Shown: one piece after another, positions 6,502 to 16,100 of the stretch | Layout: each line of letters starts with the position of its first letter | Position numbering within the stretch: position 1 is the first letter of the stretch | NCBI RefSeq assembly: GCF_030529325.1 | Contig: NZ_JAUMXC010000012.1 | Coordinates: 1 to 50,264, forward strand | From: Porphyromonas sp. | GTDB lineage: Bacteria; Bacteroidota; Bacteroidia; Bacteroidales; Porphyromonadaceae | Length of the DNA stretch: 50,264 nt | Direction: 5' to 3' | Notes under the pieces: model-generated | Told to the model about the DNA's origin: nothing | The model's database searches: none | What the model saw: only the letters and a program-made list of their open reading frames with translations | Program-made: the position numbers and the translations under genes

Positions 6502-8901
6502 TTATCTGATCTCTATTTCGATGTTACTTATTATTTCGTCAATATGTTTTTGCTCATCGGCAGTGGCTGTAAGCCGATCTTTCCTACCCTTGTCACAGAT
6601 ACGATTCAACTCTTTCCAGACTTCGACCCTGACAATCGCATTTTTAGTCTTGTCCAAAATGTCGATAAGAGAAGAAACATAACTGAGTTGCATGATACCT
6701 TTGATCCGGTTATGGAGTCCTTGATCGGATCGGGAACCCCATTCGGAGAAAAGTTCGGTATGAAGGAAGGTTAAGTATTCCGCAACGGTATAGGAAAACT
6801 CATATCCCGAATATTGCAGGCTTCCTATATCTTCAACCCGATGTGTAATATGTGGTATAATCTTGTCGTACAGTAGCTCAGCTTCTTTGACAACATCCAA
6901 GTCAAGTTTGTCAAAACGAGTTTGATCGAAAAGCCACATTGGAGGCTGGAGGATATACCGGGTGAGGAACGTTGTGGCCTCTCTCATCTTTTCGAATGAA
7001 ATAGGAGCAAGCTCCAAAGTCTCCCCATAAATATCTGTACGCTCGCATCCGCCGACATACTTGACCACATGCTCGCCCCACTGATTCAAGGATTGGATCA
7101 TGGCTCTGATACGGCGTTGCATGACTCTGAGAGAGTAGAGATCATAGGGCTGCCAAAGCTCGGGGATTGAGGAGAGATATTTCAGATTTTCAATACCCTG
7201 TCTATTGGTCTCAATGATATCTTTGCCGAGATCCTCCGACTGAGAGCGACAGTCTTTTCCTGCCATGAAAACACGGTCAGGGGTATTTTTCTGATTAGCC
7301 AACCATTCTTGACGTGCCAATGCTCGATCAGAAGCATTTTTCCCCGAAAATATCCTATACCCGTACTCTATAATATGACGGTCATACTCACCGATACGAC
7401 TTATCCTATTCTTGAGAGATACACTGTCGCCCGGTCTGAGAGCATAATTGCACCTGACATAATCCATCACAGAAGATGTGATGCCATGCTCGGTGAGGTA
7501 ATTGTTATCCCTCAACTGATCGACAGAAGCCATATTGCTACCGAAGAAGTTGTGTTCCAGCCCGAGGGTATGCCCTATCTCGTGCGTGACAACCATCTTG
7601 ATCATTTCTCCCATGATACTGTCGGGTAACACTATAGATCTCGCCTGTGGGTCACTCGCACCACACTGAACAAAGTACCAATCTCTCAGCATATCCAACA
7701 CACTGCTGAATATACCGACATGACTTCCCATGATCTCACCGGCCCTCGGCTCATTGGGATGTGGGCCATAAGCATTTTTCTGAGGAGAGACTTTCCACGA
7801 TATATAAGGATGCCTGCTATCTGCTATATCAAAAAGGGTATCACTCGTGATGGGACGAGCATGGATAGCCTCTTTGAAACCGGCACGCTCGAAAGCCGAT
7901 CGCCATGCCTCTACTGCCTCAACTACATAAGGCAGCCACTTTGATGGCAGATTGCTGTCGATATGAAAAACAATGGGAGAAGAAGGTACGATGAGCTCTC
8001 CACGATCGTAGCGACTACGATCCTTTTCTGCCGGTTGGAGTCTCCAACGTTTGATAAAATAACTCTTGGTAGATATATATGGGTCTGCCTCAAAATCTTC
8101 CTTAGATATATAAAAGTAAGAAGGGGTTGACTGTTTGATCACATCCAGGGACTCCTCAGGTAAAACAGTAATACAAGTACCTACAGTCCAAGTTTTAATA
8201 TAAGGAAGCTCTTCCTTCTCTTGCTTAAACATGGAGGAGGACATATAACTCTGTCTGCTCGTGATGATGAGAGATCCCTCATCCCCTTTTATGTCTTCGA
8301 TCTTGATGTTCTGAAGGGCACCCAATCCTAACTCCAAAGAGAGGGATTTGAGGTTAAGGTAAGGGGTCTTTCGGAAAAGTACTGTAACCTCTATCAGTGT
8401 TTTTCCCTCTTCTCTTGCAACAATATCCTGTGTCAAGAGCAATGCTTCATTCCCCCTCTGTGCAGCAATACGATTCAGGTCTGACGACTTGTCGGACACT
8501 ATCCTATCGTACAGAGGAGCATACACGCAGATTTGATCTCCTACCCTCTTCAATCTGATGACAATAGGTCCGAAAAAGTCTCCGGAATAGCCTGTTTTTT
8601 TGTCTACACTCCTATACCTTACAGCAGAAGCTCGAAGAAGGGTATGTGTTATCATCAGATCTTTTCCCAAAAGACCATCGGGGATTTCACAGTATATCCT
8701 CTCACCGACCCGGTGTGCAGTGAGGAGGCCCTGAGTGGTCAAGACCTTACCTTCCTTATTCAGATATTCTGTCACACTCGGCTGTGCGAAGAGGGATATC
8801 GTATTCCCGAAGTACAGGCAGAAAACAACTATGATGAAAGATAGTCCGCCCCTATTCAGGAACTTTATACTTTCAAAAATCTTTGAAAACATCAAAAACA
8901 T
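6502..8901 (-). CDS. Exported zinc-dependent metalloprotease (DUF5118-DUF5117-DUF4953 family)
   Basis: The 799-aa product has an N-terminal hydrophobic export signal (about residues 20-39, ending SLFAQ). The middle region is of the DUF5118/DUF5117 type. The metzincin-like catalytic site is THEIGHTLGLEH, with His440, Glu441, His444 and His450, followed by the Met-turn SSVMDY (476-481). These features define the Bacteroidota zinc-dependent metalloprotease family, whose members are periplasmic or surface proteins of poorly known substrate. It lies just downstream of the peptide-type SusCD locus but behind a hairpin and its own predicted promoter. It is probably a separate unit with the 663-aa paralogue. 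A role in trimming imported or surface peptides is an inference. A second in-frame ATG, three codons in, is an equally possible start. Confidence 0.88.
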   Translation of the reverse strand: MFLMFSKIFESIKFLNRGGLSFIIVVFCLYFGNTISLFAQPSVTEYLNKEGKVLTTQGLLTAHRVGERIYCEIPDGLLGKDLMITHTLLRASAVRYRSVDKKTGYSGDFFGPIVIRLKRVGDQICVYAPLYDRIVSDKSSDLNRIAAQRGNEALLLTQDIVAREEGKTLIEVTVLFRKTPYLNLKSLSLELGLGALQNIKIEDIKGDEGSLIITSRQSYMSSSMFKQEKEELPYIKTWTVGTCITVLPEESLDVIKQSTPSYFYISKEDFEADPYISTKSYFIKRWRLQPAEKDRSRYDRGELIVPSSPIVFHIDSNLPSKWLPYVVEAVEAWRSAFERAGFKEAIHARPITSDTLFDIADSRHPYISWKVSPQKNAYGPHPNEPRAGEIMGSHVGIFSSVLDMLRDWYFVQCGASDPQARSIVLPDSIMGEMIKMVVTHEIGHTLGLEHNFFGSNMASVDQLRDNNYLTEHGITSSVMDYVRCNYALRPGDSVSLKNRISRIGEYDRHIIEYGYRIFSGKNASDRALARQEWLANQKNTPDRVFMAGKDCRSQSEDLGKDIIETNRQGIENLKYLSSIPELWQPYDLYSLRVMQRRIRAMIQSLNQWGEHVVKYVGGCERTDIYGETLELAPISFEKMREATTFLTRYILQPPMWLFDQTRFDKLDLDVVKEAELLYDKIIPHITHRVEDIGSLQYSGYEFSYTVAEYLTFLHTELFSEWGSRSDQGLHNRIKGIMQLSYVSSLIDILDKTKNAIVRVEVWKELNRICDKGRKDRLTATADEQKHIDEIISNIEIEIR

Positions 8902-9057
8902 GAACTACATACTTGAGATAAAACAAGATAAGAGCATAATCTCTCTTGCTGTCTCAAAAGTCTATATTGATTGAGAATAGATTGTAAATGCTTCACAAAG
9001 ACACCAACAGAAAATAACTCCTATCCCTCGGGGATCTTGATGTCTGTGCCCTCTCTG

Positions 9058-9065
9058 CAAAATTA
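9058..9065 (-). promoter_or_regulatory. Candidate -7 box for the metalloprotease operon
   Basis: On the minus strand this reads TAATTTTG, an exact TAnnTTTG match, about 155 bases before the ATG at 8901. No good -33 box is visible, so this is tentative. Confidence 0.33.
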
Positions 9066-9089
9066 GTGAACCTGCATAATAAAGTTCCT

Positions 9090-9132
9090 TACCTTGACTT
9101 ATCGATATGCCTACCTTGTCAAGTCAAGGTAG
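9090..9132. repeat. Degenerate copy of the dispersed intergenic palindrome
   Basis: TACCTTGACTT (9090-9100) and AAGTCAAGGTA (9121-9131) are exact 11-bp inverted arms. A second overlapping dyad, CTACCTTG/CAAGGTAG, lies at 9111-9132. The CTACCTTGA core resembles the CTAACTTGA core of the strong copies at 29194, 37532 and 44476. Membership of that family is an inference from the shared core and the intergenic setting. Confidence 0.45.
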
Positions 9133-9185
9133 TGAACTTTTTGACCTTATACATAGCCTCAGGACTTTGCAGAAAATAAGTAGGA

Positions 9186-9216
9186 TGTATGTCGGCCAAT
9201 ATACTGCCGACATACA
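9186..9216 (-). terminator. Hairpin ending the SusCD importer operon
   Basis: TGTATGTCGGC (9186-9196) and GCCGACATACA (9206-9216) form a perfect 11-bp stem with a 9-base loop, 58 bases beyond the stop of the PKD-like lipoprotein gene. On the minus strand it is followed by a moderately T-rich run (CCTACTTATTTTC). It could be a terminator or an mRNA 3'-end stabiliser. Confidence 0.55.
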
Positions 9217-9274
9217 CTCTATGATTTGTTGTTTGTTTACGAGATGTGATTCCTTATCACTCTTAAATCAGGAA

Positions 9275-10969
9275 TCAAAGGCGGAACGAATAGACGAAGT
9301 CCTTGACATTCTTCAAGCCGGAATACTTGTAGATGATCTTTTCCTTCGTTTCTTTATTCGTTGCGACATCACCGGCTCTGTTCAGTTTCACCTCAACGAC
9401 CGTACTGTTGCCCTCGCTGTCAGTAACGACACCACCCAACCACGATGGATATTCGTAGAGGATAAGGTCATCATCGTCTGACATATCTTCGGTGGCATAG
9501 CCAACGTCCAAACGATCCGAGCGGAACTTAAGGTGGGTAAACTCAACGTTCTTGTCACCGGGATGCTCGTATATCACAAACTCTGTGGGTTCACTACGGT
9601 TCAGGTCTACTCGATAGATTTTGTTGCCCGATGCATAAAAGAACATACGATCGTAAGAAGCCGATGTCGCCACAGGGACATCTTTATCTGCGATACTACT
9701 TTCCGGAGCAAACTCCCAGTAGCCGGAGCAATAGGCCTTTCGACGTGCAGCTCCCATTATGGCCTTGGGGCAGATCTCGTAGACATAGAATCTGTTTGAC
9801 TTTGCTTCTGTACGAGCAATGGACAATATCTCCGGATAGTCTTTATCGGATATCGGTCCCATGTAGATCATCTTTTTGTCCGAACCTATATTGTCGGGAT
9901 TGAAAAGATTATCAGCTGATGAAGACTCACCGACATTCTGGAGCTTAGGCCCGTTTGCGATATTATGGTAAGGATTGTAGAGAACATAGTTTTGGTCATA
10001 GGCAATCCTCTTGTGGGTATTCCACATCAAAGGCATATTGTCGTTGACGTAGGTCAAGAATCGCTTGTTGAGGTCATCAAAAACGATCTTAACCCCTCTA
10101 TAATATGAGAGTGTTGCCATAGATGCAGAGTATGCATCTCCCGTCTCCGTTTGTACCGGATAGAAAATTGAACATCCATCATCAAAGGCAAACCAAAACA
10201 TGCCATTGTCGATAATACACTCCCCATATCGCTCTCCGGCAGCAAACTGAGGATTGAAATTCATATCACCCTTGATCTTTTTGTCAAGGAGCATACGATC
10301 ATATGTGTACAACTGACGACCAAGATTGCCCCCATCAAGGATGAGGATATCTCTCTCCGTGAATAGTTGCAACATAGGGATCTTAGGAGCATTTTGATCT
10401 CTTGCATCTCCGGTAGAGTGCTGGATATTTACAGCCATAAATCGAGGTTTACCGCTGATCTTGCCATATCGTCCATAGACATCCGGAGTGACGACCGCAA
10501 CGCCCTCTCTCCCATCAACAGCACCCAAGACTGTATTGTCTCCTACTTCCTGCATCACAAACCAACAAGGATCAAATGCATGCTGGAGTATTATGCTGAT
10601 CTCTCCATAAGAAACAATATCAAGGTTTGTATCTGTTACTTCGACTCGCAAGTGGAATTTGTGAGGATCATCGGGGTAGACTGCGATGGTGACGGTAGAG
10701 TCATTGCCGCATGGAATCCACTTTCTCGGATCTTTCTTCTGTATATACCACTGATAGCGGAGATTGTCTTTCCCCTTCGTGAGGAGTTGAGTGTAAGATA
10801 CCGGAATCGTGACAAGAGTCGAGTCTGCAAGAGGGATCTTGACATGCATACGCTTATCCATCTTGATGATGACATCATTGATCTCCTCGTATTCATAATT
10901 TCCCAAATCATCGTAGCAGGACATGAGTCCTAAGATAATGGTTAAGAGAGAAATAAATATCTTTTTCAT
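9275..10969 (-). CDS. PKD-like family surface lipoprotein of the SusCD importer
   Basis: This is a 564-aa lipoprotein. The signal MKKIFISLLTIILGLMSC puts the lipidated Cys at residue 18, followed directly by YDDLGNYEYEEIN, a hallmark of the Bacteroidota PKD-like family (PF16407 type). The body has a beta-rich PKD-like N-terminal part (about 30-130) and a larger repeat-bearing region that may form a propeller. It is the last of four closely spaced genes (SusC, SusD, DUF4843, PKD-like; gap of 13 bases to the gene before). The same four-part arrangement is known from a B. thetaiotaomicron SusCD system that binds oligopeptides (BT2261-BT2264). By analogy this protein would sit on the cell surface and help capture or present peptides. 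Confidence 0.85.
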   Translation of the reverse strand: MKKIFISLLTIILGLMSCYDDLGNYEYEEINDVIIKMDKRMHVKIPLADSTLVTIPVSYTQLLTKGKDNLRYQWYIQKKDPRKWIPCGNDSTVTIAVYPDDPHKFHLRVEVTDTNLDIVSYGEISIILQHAFDPCWFVMQEVGDNTVLGAVDGREGVAVVTPDVYGRYGKISGKPRFMAVNIQHSTGDARDQNAPKIPMLQLFTERDILILDGGNLGRQLYTYDRMLLDKKIKGDMNFNPQFAAGERYGECIIDNGMFWFAFDDGCSIFYPVQTETGDAYSASMATLSYYRGVKIVFDDLNKRFLTYVNDNMPLMWNTHKRIAYDQNYVLYNPYHNIANGPKLQNVGESSSADNLFNPDNIGSDKKMIYMGPISDKDYPEILSIARTEAKSNRFYVYEICPKAIMGAARRKAYCSGYWEFAPESSIADKDVPVATSASYDRMFFYASGNKIYRVDLNRSEPTEFVIYEHPGDKNVEFTHLKFRSDRLDVGYATEDMSDDDDLILYEYPSWLGGVVTDSEGNSTVVEVKLNRAGDVATNKETKEKIIYKYSGLKNVKDFVYSFRL

Positions 10970-10982
10970 GTCTTACAGTTTA

Positions 10983-11675
10983 TTAGTGAGTTGGGAAATA
11001 TATCTCAGAAGCATCCTTTTCGTCATCCAAAAGAGGAGGATTATTCTTACGATACTCCTGATAGAGTTTACCTACTTTAATGACCTCTTCCGTCGTCTGA
11101 GGTATCTGATCATAGGTCTTTCCGAGATTGTCCATCATGAAGATATACTTATTGGTGCTGTATAGTCCCCATAAGTCTTGGTTCCATGACCAACGAATAC
11201 CGTGCTGATTGATATTGGTACGCACTTCGATGTCCGGAGTGGTATGCTCTTTGCGTCCTGCCTCAAACTCATGCTGTGCATTCTCCATATCAAACGCCAA
11301 ACGACCGACATGCGAAGCTCGGACATTCTTTGGTCGTTTCACTTTGAAAGCTGCCTTGATAACACTTTTCTCCACGGGAAATGTGTATGGATTTGAGAAC
11401 GTTATCTCCGGCACAATGCCCTCTCCGTAAAGTGGATGTGCCACACAGAGCATCGCATATGTTTTCGTATCAGAAAGAGGCAACCCGATGAGACGGATTT
11501 CTGCCTCAAAATCTTTCTCTGCCACCTTATTTACATAGTCTGTATCATCAAAGATGCAGGAGATATTTGAAGTAAACTCCAAGCGTGGCGCTCCATTGTA
11601 CAACGCAATATCATTTTGCTTACAAGATACCACCGCAAGGCACACTGTCAGTACAAGTAATAATTTTCGTATCAT
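10983..11675 (-). CDS. DUF4843 surface lipoprotein of the SusCD importer
   Basis: The 230-aa product has a lipoprotein signal ending AVVSC (Cys18), then KQNDIALYNGAPRLEFT, typical of DUF4843. The rest is a single beta-rich domain with no catalytic motif. It lies 9 bases after the SusD stop and 13 bases before the PKD-like gene, so it is certainly in the same operon. In related four-component importers this subunit is an accessory lipoprotein packed on the SusC/SusD complex. A structural or ligand-binding role is inferred from that family context. Confidence 0.85.
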   Translation of the reverse strand: MIRKLLLVLTVCLAVVSCKQNDIALYNGAPRLEFTSNISCIFDDTDYVNKVAEKDFEAEIRLIGLPLSDTKTYAMLCVAHPLYGEGIVPEITFSNPYTFPVEKSVIKAAFKVKRPKNVRASHVGRLAFDMENAQHEFEAGRKEHTTPDIEVRTNINQHGIRWSWNQDLWGLYSTNKYIFMMDNLGKTYDQIPQTTEEVIKVGKLYQEYRKNNPPLLDDEKDASEIYFPTH

Positions 11676-11684
11676 AGTGATTGT

Positions 11685-13142
11685 TTATTTACCAAATGTA
11701 ATTTCATCGCCAGGTAGCGGAAGTTGGTATTTCGCTCTGACATCGATAGCAGAAGGAAGACCAAAAAATGCTCCATAGTTTTGTCTCTTGTAGAAATAAA
11801 AGAGTTGTCCTTCTCCATAAAACTCTTTCTGATACTCTTTCATCAACTCATTGACAAGAATAGTTTTGGTATTGTCATATCCTGCACGAGTATCAAGGTT
11901 ATGAAAATCTGAGTTTCCTTCGATAGCATCCGAAAGAGCAATACCTCTGGCAAAGCGGACAGTATTTATGTACTCCGCAGCCAGTTTGGGATTGGTCTCG
12001 CACTCAGCTTTGATGTAATACATCTCGGGAAGGCGGATCAATGGAATTGCTCCTCTTCCGGCATAGTCATCACGATAACCACTTTGGTCATACTTCTGGA
12101 GTACCATCTTGTCGACAGAGTCGAACTTCACAGATCTGAATGCATAAGTACCACAACGGAAATCGCTGACACCGGCTCCTTTCTTTTCAAACAATTGCTC
12201 ATGCTTGGCACCCGATAGAGCCAATACCGAAGAAGGCGAGATATTAGTGAAGTCAGGATCGATGACCTTGTTCAGTTCATAGACATAGAGACCAAAGATG
12301 ATTTCGTCGAATAGTATTCTATTCTCATTATTGTTCTCATAAAGGAGGAACTGGGAGCTCTCGATGACCTCATCCGCATACTTCAGAGCCTTGGCTTTAC
12401 TCTCGGGATCACCCTTATACAGATACACCCTGGCAAGAGTTGCCTTGACAGCCCATTTGTTCATACGGTACTGTCTCATGATGGTGAACTGATCGGACTT
12501 GGGATCGTTCTTGAACAGATTGCTATCATGATCTTCCAACAACGCCTCAGCTTCGTGAAGATCTTTCAAACATAGTTCGACTACCTCAGAAGCGGGAAGT
12601 ACGGGCGTAGCAATATTGTCAAGCTGCGTTCTGTACGGAATTGCCTTGGCCTGAGGATCAACAGCATAGACCGGACCGAACATCCTCAACAAATCAAAAT
12701 GTAGGAACGCACGAAGTCCCAATGCTTCACCCTTCATCGTCTCATAATAGTGAGGCGTAACGATAGCTGATCGGTTAGTTTCCATGAACTTCAACATATT
12801 GTTGAGGTTCGCGATGATGTTGTACGTATCTAAGAAAAACGTATTCTTCGTGGACTTAAAAGTCCCTTCATAGTTGTATAAGTGCTCCAGATTGGGGACA
12901 TTAGGGATGAGGTCATATCGCCCTGCAAGCATATCCATGTAGTGATAAGTCAACTCTCGGCCATACAACTCCTGTGCTCCCATCTTGATATAAAGTCCTG
13001 TGAGGGCATCCTTGAAGCCAAACTCATTTTTGTATAATTCGTCTTCCGGAATAGAAGTCTTAGGCATTACATCAAGCCACTTTGAACATGAAGATGCACT
13101 CAAGCAGAAGACTGATAGTAGGAATATATATATATGTTTCAT
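11685..13142 (-). CDS. RagB/SusD-family nutrient-binding lipoprotein
   Basis: The 485-aa product has a lipoprotein signal ending SASSC (Cys19), then SKWLDVMPKTSIPEDELYKN, the usual SusD start. The N-terminal TPR-like helical region includes the ALTGLYIKM segment and EALGLRAFLHFDLLRMFGPV, a highly conserved SusD motif. The C-terminal part carries the RLPEMYYIKAECE helix. SusD proteins close as a lid over the SusC barrel and bind the ligand on the outer face. The gene starts 16 bases after the SusC stop. The gene partners suggest peptides rather than glycans as substrate. Confidence 0.95.
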   Translation of the reverse strand: MKHIYIFLLSVFCLSASSCSKWLDVMPKTSIPEDELYKNEFGFKDALTGLYIKMGAQELYGRELTYHYMDMLAGRYDLIPNVPNLEHLYNYEGTFKSTKNTFFLDTYNIIANLNNMLKFMETNRSAIVTPHYYETMKGEALGLRAFLHFDLLRMFGPVYAVDPQAKAIPYRTQLDNIATPVLPASEVVELCLKDLHEAEALLEDHDSNLFKNDPKSDQFTIMRQYRMNKWAVKATLARVYLYKGDPESKAKALKYADEVIESSQFLLYENNNENRILFDEIIFGLYVYELNKVIDPDFTNISPSSVLALSGAKHEQLFEKKGAGVSDFRCGTYAFRSVKFDSVDKMVLQKYDQSGYRDDYAGRGAIPLIRLPEMYYIKAECETNPKLAAEYINTVRFARGIALSDAIEGNSDFHNLDTRAGYDNTKTILVNELMKEYQKEFYGEGQLFYFYKRQNYGAFFGLPSAIDVRAKYQLPLPGDEITFGK

Positions 13143-13158
13143 TGTTCAGTCCTTTATT

Positions 13159-16100
13159 TTAGAATACAAGATTGAGAGAAAGCGAGAACTGACGAGCAAA
13201 AGGATAAGCCAATCCTCTTTCTCTCTTTACCGTAGACAGATAGAAGAGATCTTCTACCGCAGCACCCCACTTCATAGACTTAACGAAAGACTTCTTCAAG
13301 AAAGGTGTATTCTTACTGTCCATTCGATAAGAAAGAGAAAGAGTACTCATACGGAAGATGTTGTCATCCATAATGAAGCGAGATGTAGCCTTGGTATCAG
13401 CACCTCCGATGGAGTTTGTCAAGCGTTTGTATCTCGCAAGGTCTCCCGGCTTTTGCCATCGGTCAGTCAAGACTCTCTTGTCTACGTTGTATCTCAAGTC
13501 TGCATTCTCCACTTTATCAACAAGAGTCTGGTTATATACTTGCCCGCCAAACTGATAGTTGAATGACAAGTTCACTCCAAATCCCTTGTAGTTGAAAGAT
13601 GTGTTGATATTACCTTGCCATAGGGGTTCGGTGCTTCCGATGGGCACAAGTTCAGCAGGATCATACTCACTTGTGAGAGTACCATCTCTCCTGACCAATA
13701 TCTCATCCCCGGTTGCAGGATCGATACCATAAGATTTCATCACCCATATACGAGTCAGAGACTCTCCCTCTTGGTACTGAGGAAGTGGGGCATTTGTCTT
13801 GAGCGAATTTGCAGCGTTGTTCTCGTTCATCTTACGGAGAGCTTCAGAGACTTTCACGAGTTTGTCTCTATTGTGAGCTCCGTTTAGAGTAAAGATCAGA
13901 TAAGCATCTCTACTGACATCCTTATAAGGGATGAATGAGAGATTGAGCTCTACCCCTTGGTTCTGCACAGATCCGATATTCTCAGGATATGAGCCGAATC
14001 CGATAGATGGTGCAAGGGTAAGTTGAGCCAAAGAGTTTTTCGTAAACTTACGGTAGTACTCTGCTCTTGCTGTAAGCCTACCATCCAATAGAGAAGTCTC
14101 CAAACGGTAGTTCCATGTCTCTGCCTGTTGCCACTTTAGATTTTTGTTCCCCAAAGCAACAAGTTCGGTACCTGTCGCATCGGATGAGATGTATGGTCTC
14201 ATGAGATTGCCATAAGTATACAGGTATCGGGATTGATATGGAGAAAATCCTTGTGTACCGGTGACACCATATGAGACACTAAATACAAGGTCATTGAGCC
14301 AGCTGACGTCCTTGAGGAAGTTTTCTTTGTTGAGGTTCCACTTTGCACCGGCAGACCAGAACGGAGCGAAACGATTATCACTACCAAACTGTGACGACCC
14401 ATCGACTCTCAAGTTGAAGTCCAACGAGTACTTATACTTGTACGAATACCCCATCGTGAGGACTCCACCAACGAGTCTGGATGTACCCTCACTACCACGT
14501 AAGTTGTCGTTATAGCGCTTTCCGAAGAGGATATTGTCCATGGCATCATTGGGAAATCCGGTTGCCGTAGCCCCATAGACTTCTCTCGAATTTTCCTGGA
14601 TAGAGTAGCGAACATTACCTGTCACATAGTGAGTATCAAAAAACGAATTATCGTAGCTTGCAGTCAAGTCAAGAGAGTAGCCAAACTCCTCTGATTGATC
14701 ACGCTTGAACGACCCTTTGAGTGTCGGATCTATGACTCTTGTGAAATCTGTGTGTTGAGCAGGTCTGAATATCTCGCCTTTACCAACCCCCTTGCGTACA
14801 GAAATATCTGCACTCAAGCGGAGCTCATCTATCGGTTTGTACTCGAGCTTGAAGAGATTTCGGATCTGGAAGGTAGAGTTTCGGTCGAGAGAGTGGAATG
14901 TCGTATTGTACAAAGGATTGGATACTTCATAGGGGATATTGCTGTTGTTATAAAGCATGTTCCAAGCCTGCATCACTTTGTTGATCTCACCATCCTTACC
15001 ATAAGGTCGGAGATAAGGGTTGAGGAGAGCATACTGAGAGAAGTTTCCGTAAGGACTGTTGTTGCTTTCCGAATTATCGACAGTCACACTGTTTTTCATC
15101 AATAATTTGCTGAAGCGATACGACAAATCAAGAGCCATGGTCTGAGTCTTTCTTTCCGATCCCTTCATGACACCCGGCGTGAGGTTGGTGCCGGCATATA
15201 GCTTGTATCGAAGAGCCTGAGACCCCCCCTCAAGAGTAAGAGCATGGCGTTGTTGCCAAGCTGTCCTCAATGGTTGAGACAACCAATATGTATTAACCCC
15301 TCTTTTGACTTCTCTAAGACGGCTTTGGTAGTCCCTGAGGGCATCCAAGTCTTGCGGAGCATATAACCCTGCAAGGTGTTCTGTGTGCAACTTCTCAGAA
15401 GCATCCATCAAGTTGTAGGCTGAGAGGTCAGGAGTCTCCATACGCACATTGCCATTGTATGATACATTGAGCGTCCCTTCTTTGGGAGCATATGTCTCGA
15501 TAACAATGACCCCATTGGAAGCCCTTGATCCGTAGATGGCAGTTGCAGAAGCATCTTTGAGGATAGTGATCGAGGACACTCGGTCAGGATCGAGGTCCAT
15601 AAGCGTCTGTATGCTGATCTCAAATCCATCCAACAAGAGAAGAGGCTGGTTGGGGAATGTATTGTATTCTCCTTTGAGAGAAATGGCGTCAGAACTGGTA
15701 GCCCCCCCGGGAAGGGTGGTCTGACCTCTCATGCGCATATCCGGGAGCTTATTGGGGTCCGAACCGAGGTTGATGTTGTCCATGATCCTAAGACCCGGCT
15801 CGATGATAGACAAAGCTTTCGAGATATTTGTTGTACTGAGATTCTTCAACTCTTCGCCCTTCACAGTGACAATAGAACCGGTGAAACCCTCTTTCTTTCG
15901 GGTAAACATACCTGTCACAACGACCTCGCCAAGGGCTTGGGTATCCTCTTTCAACGTGATTTTGACAGGAGCCACTCGTCCTTTCTTTATTGGGACAGGG
16001 ACCTCCTGTGTTTTGAATCCGATAAATGACACAACAAGCACCACCTTATCGGGCGCAGTGTCCATGTTTATCGTAAATTCTCCATCGATATTTGTTCTGC

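Larger units (their letters stand above)
8902..9274. other. Gene-free stretch between protease pair and importer operon
   Basis: No credible gene is seen. From left to right it holds the leader of the protease gene, a candidate minus-strand -7 box (9058-9065), a degenerate copy of the dispersed palindrome (about 9090-9131) and a strong hairpin (9186-9216) that probably ends the importer operon. Confidence 0.6.
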
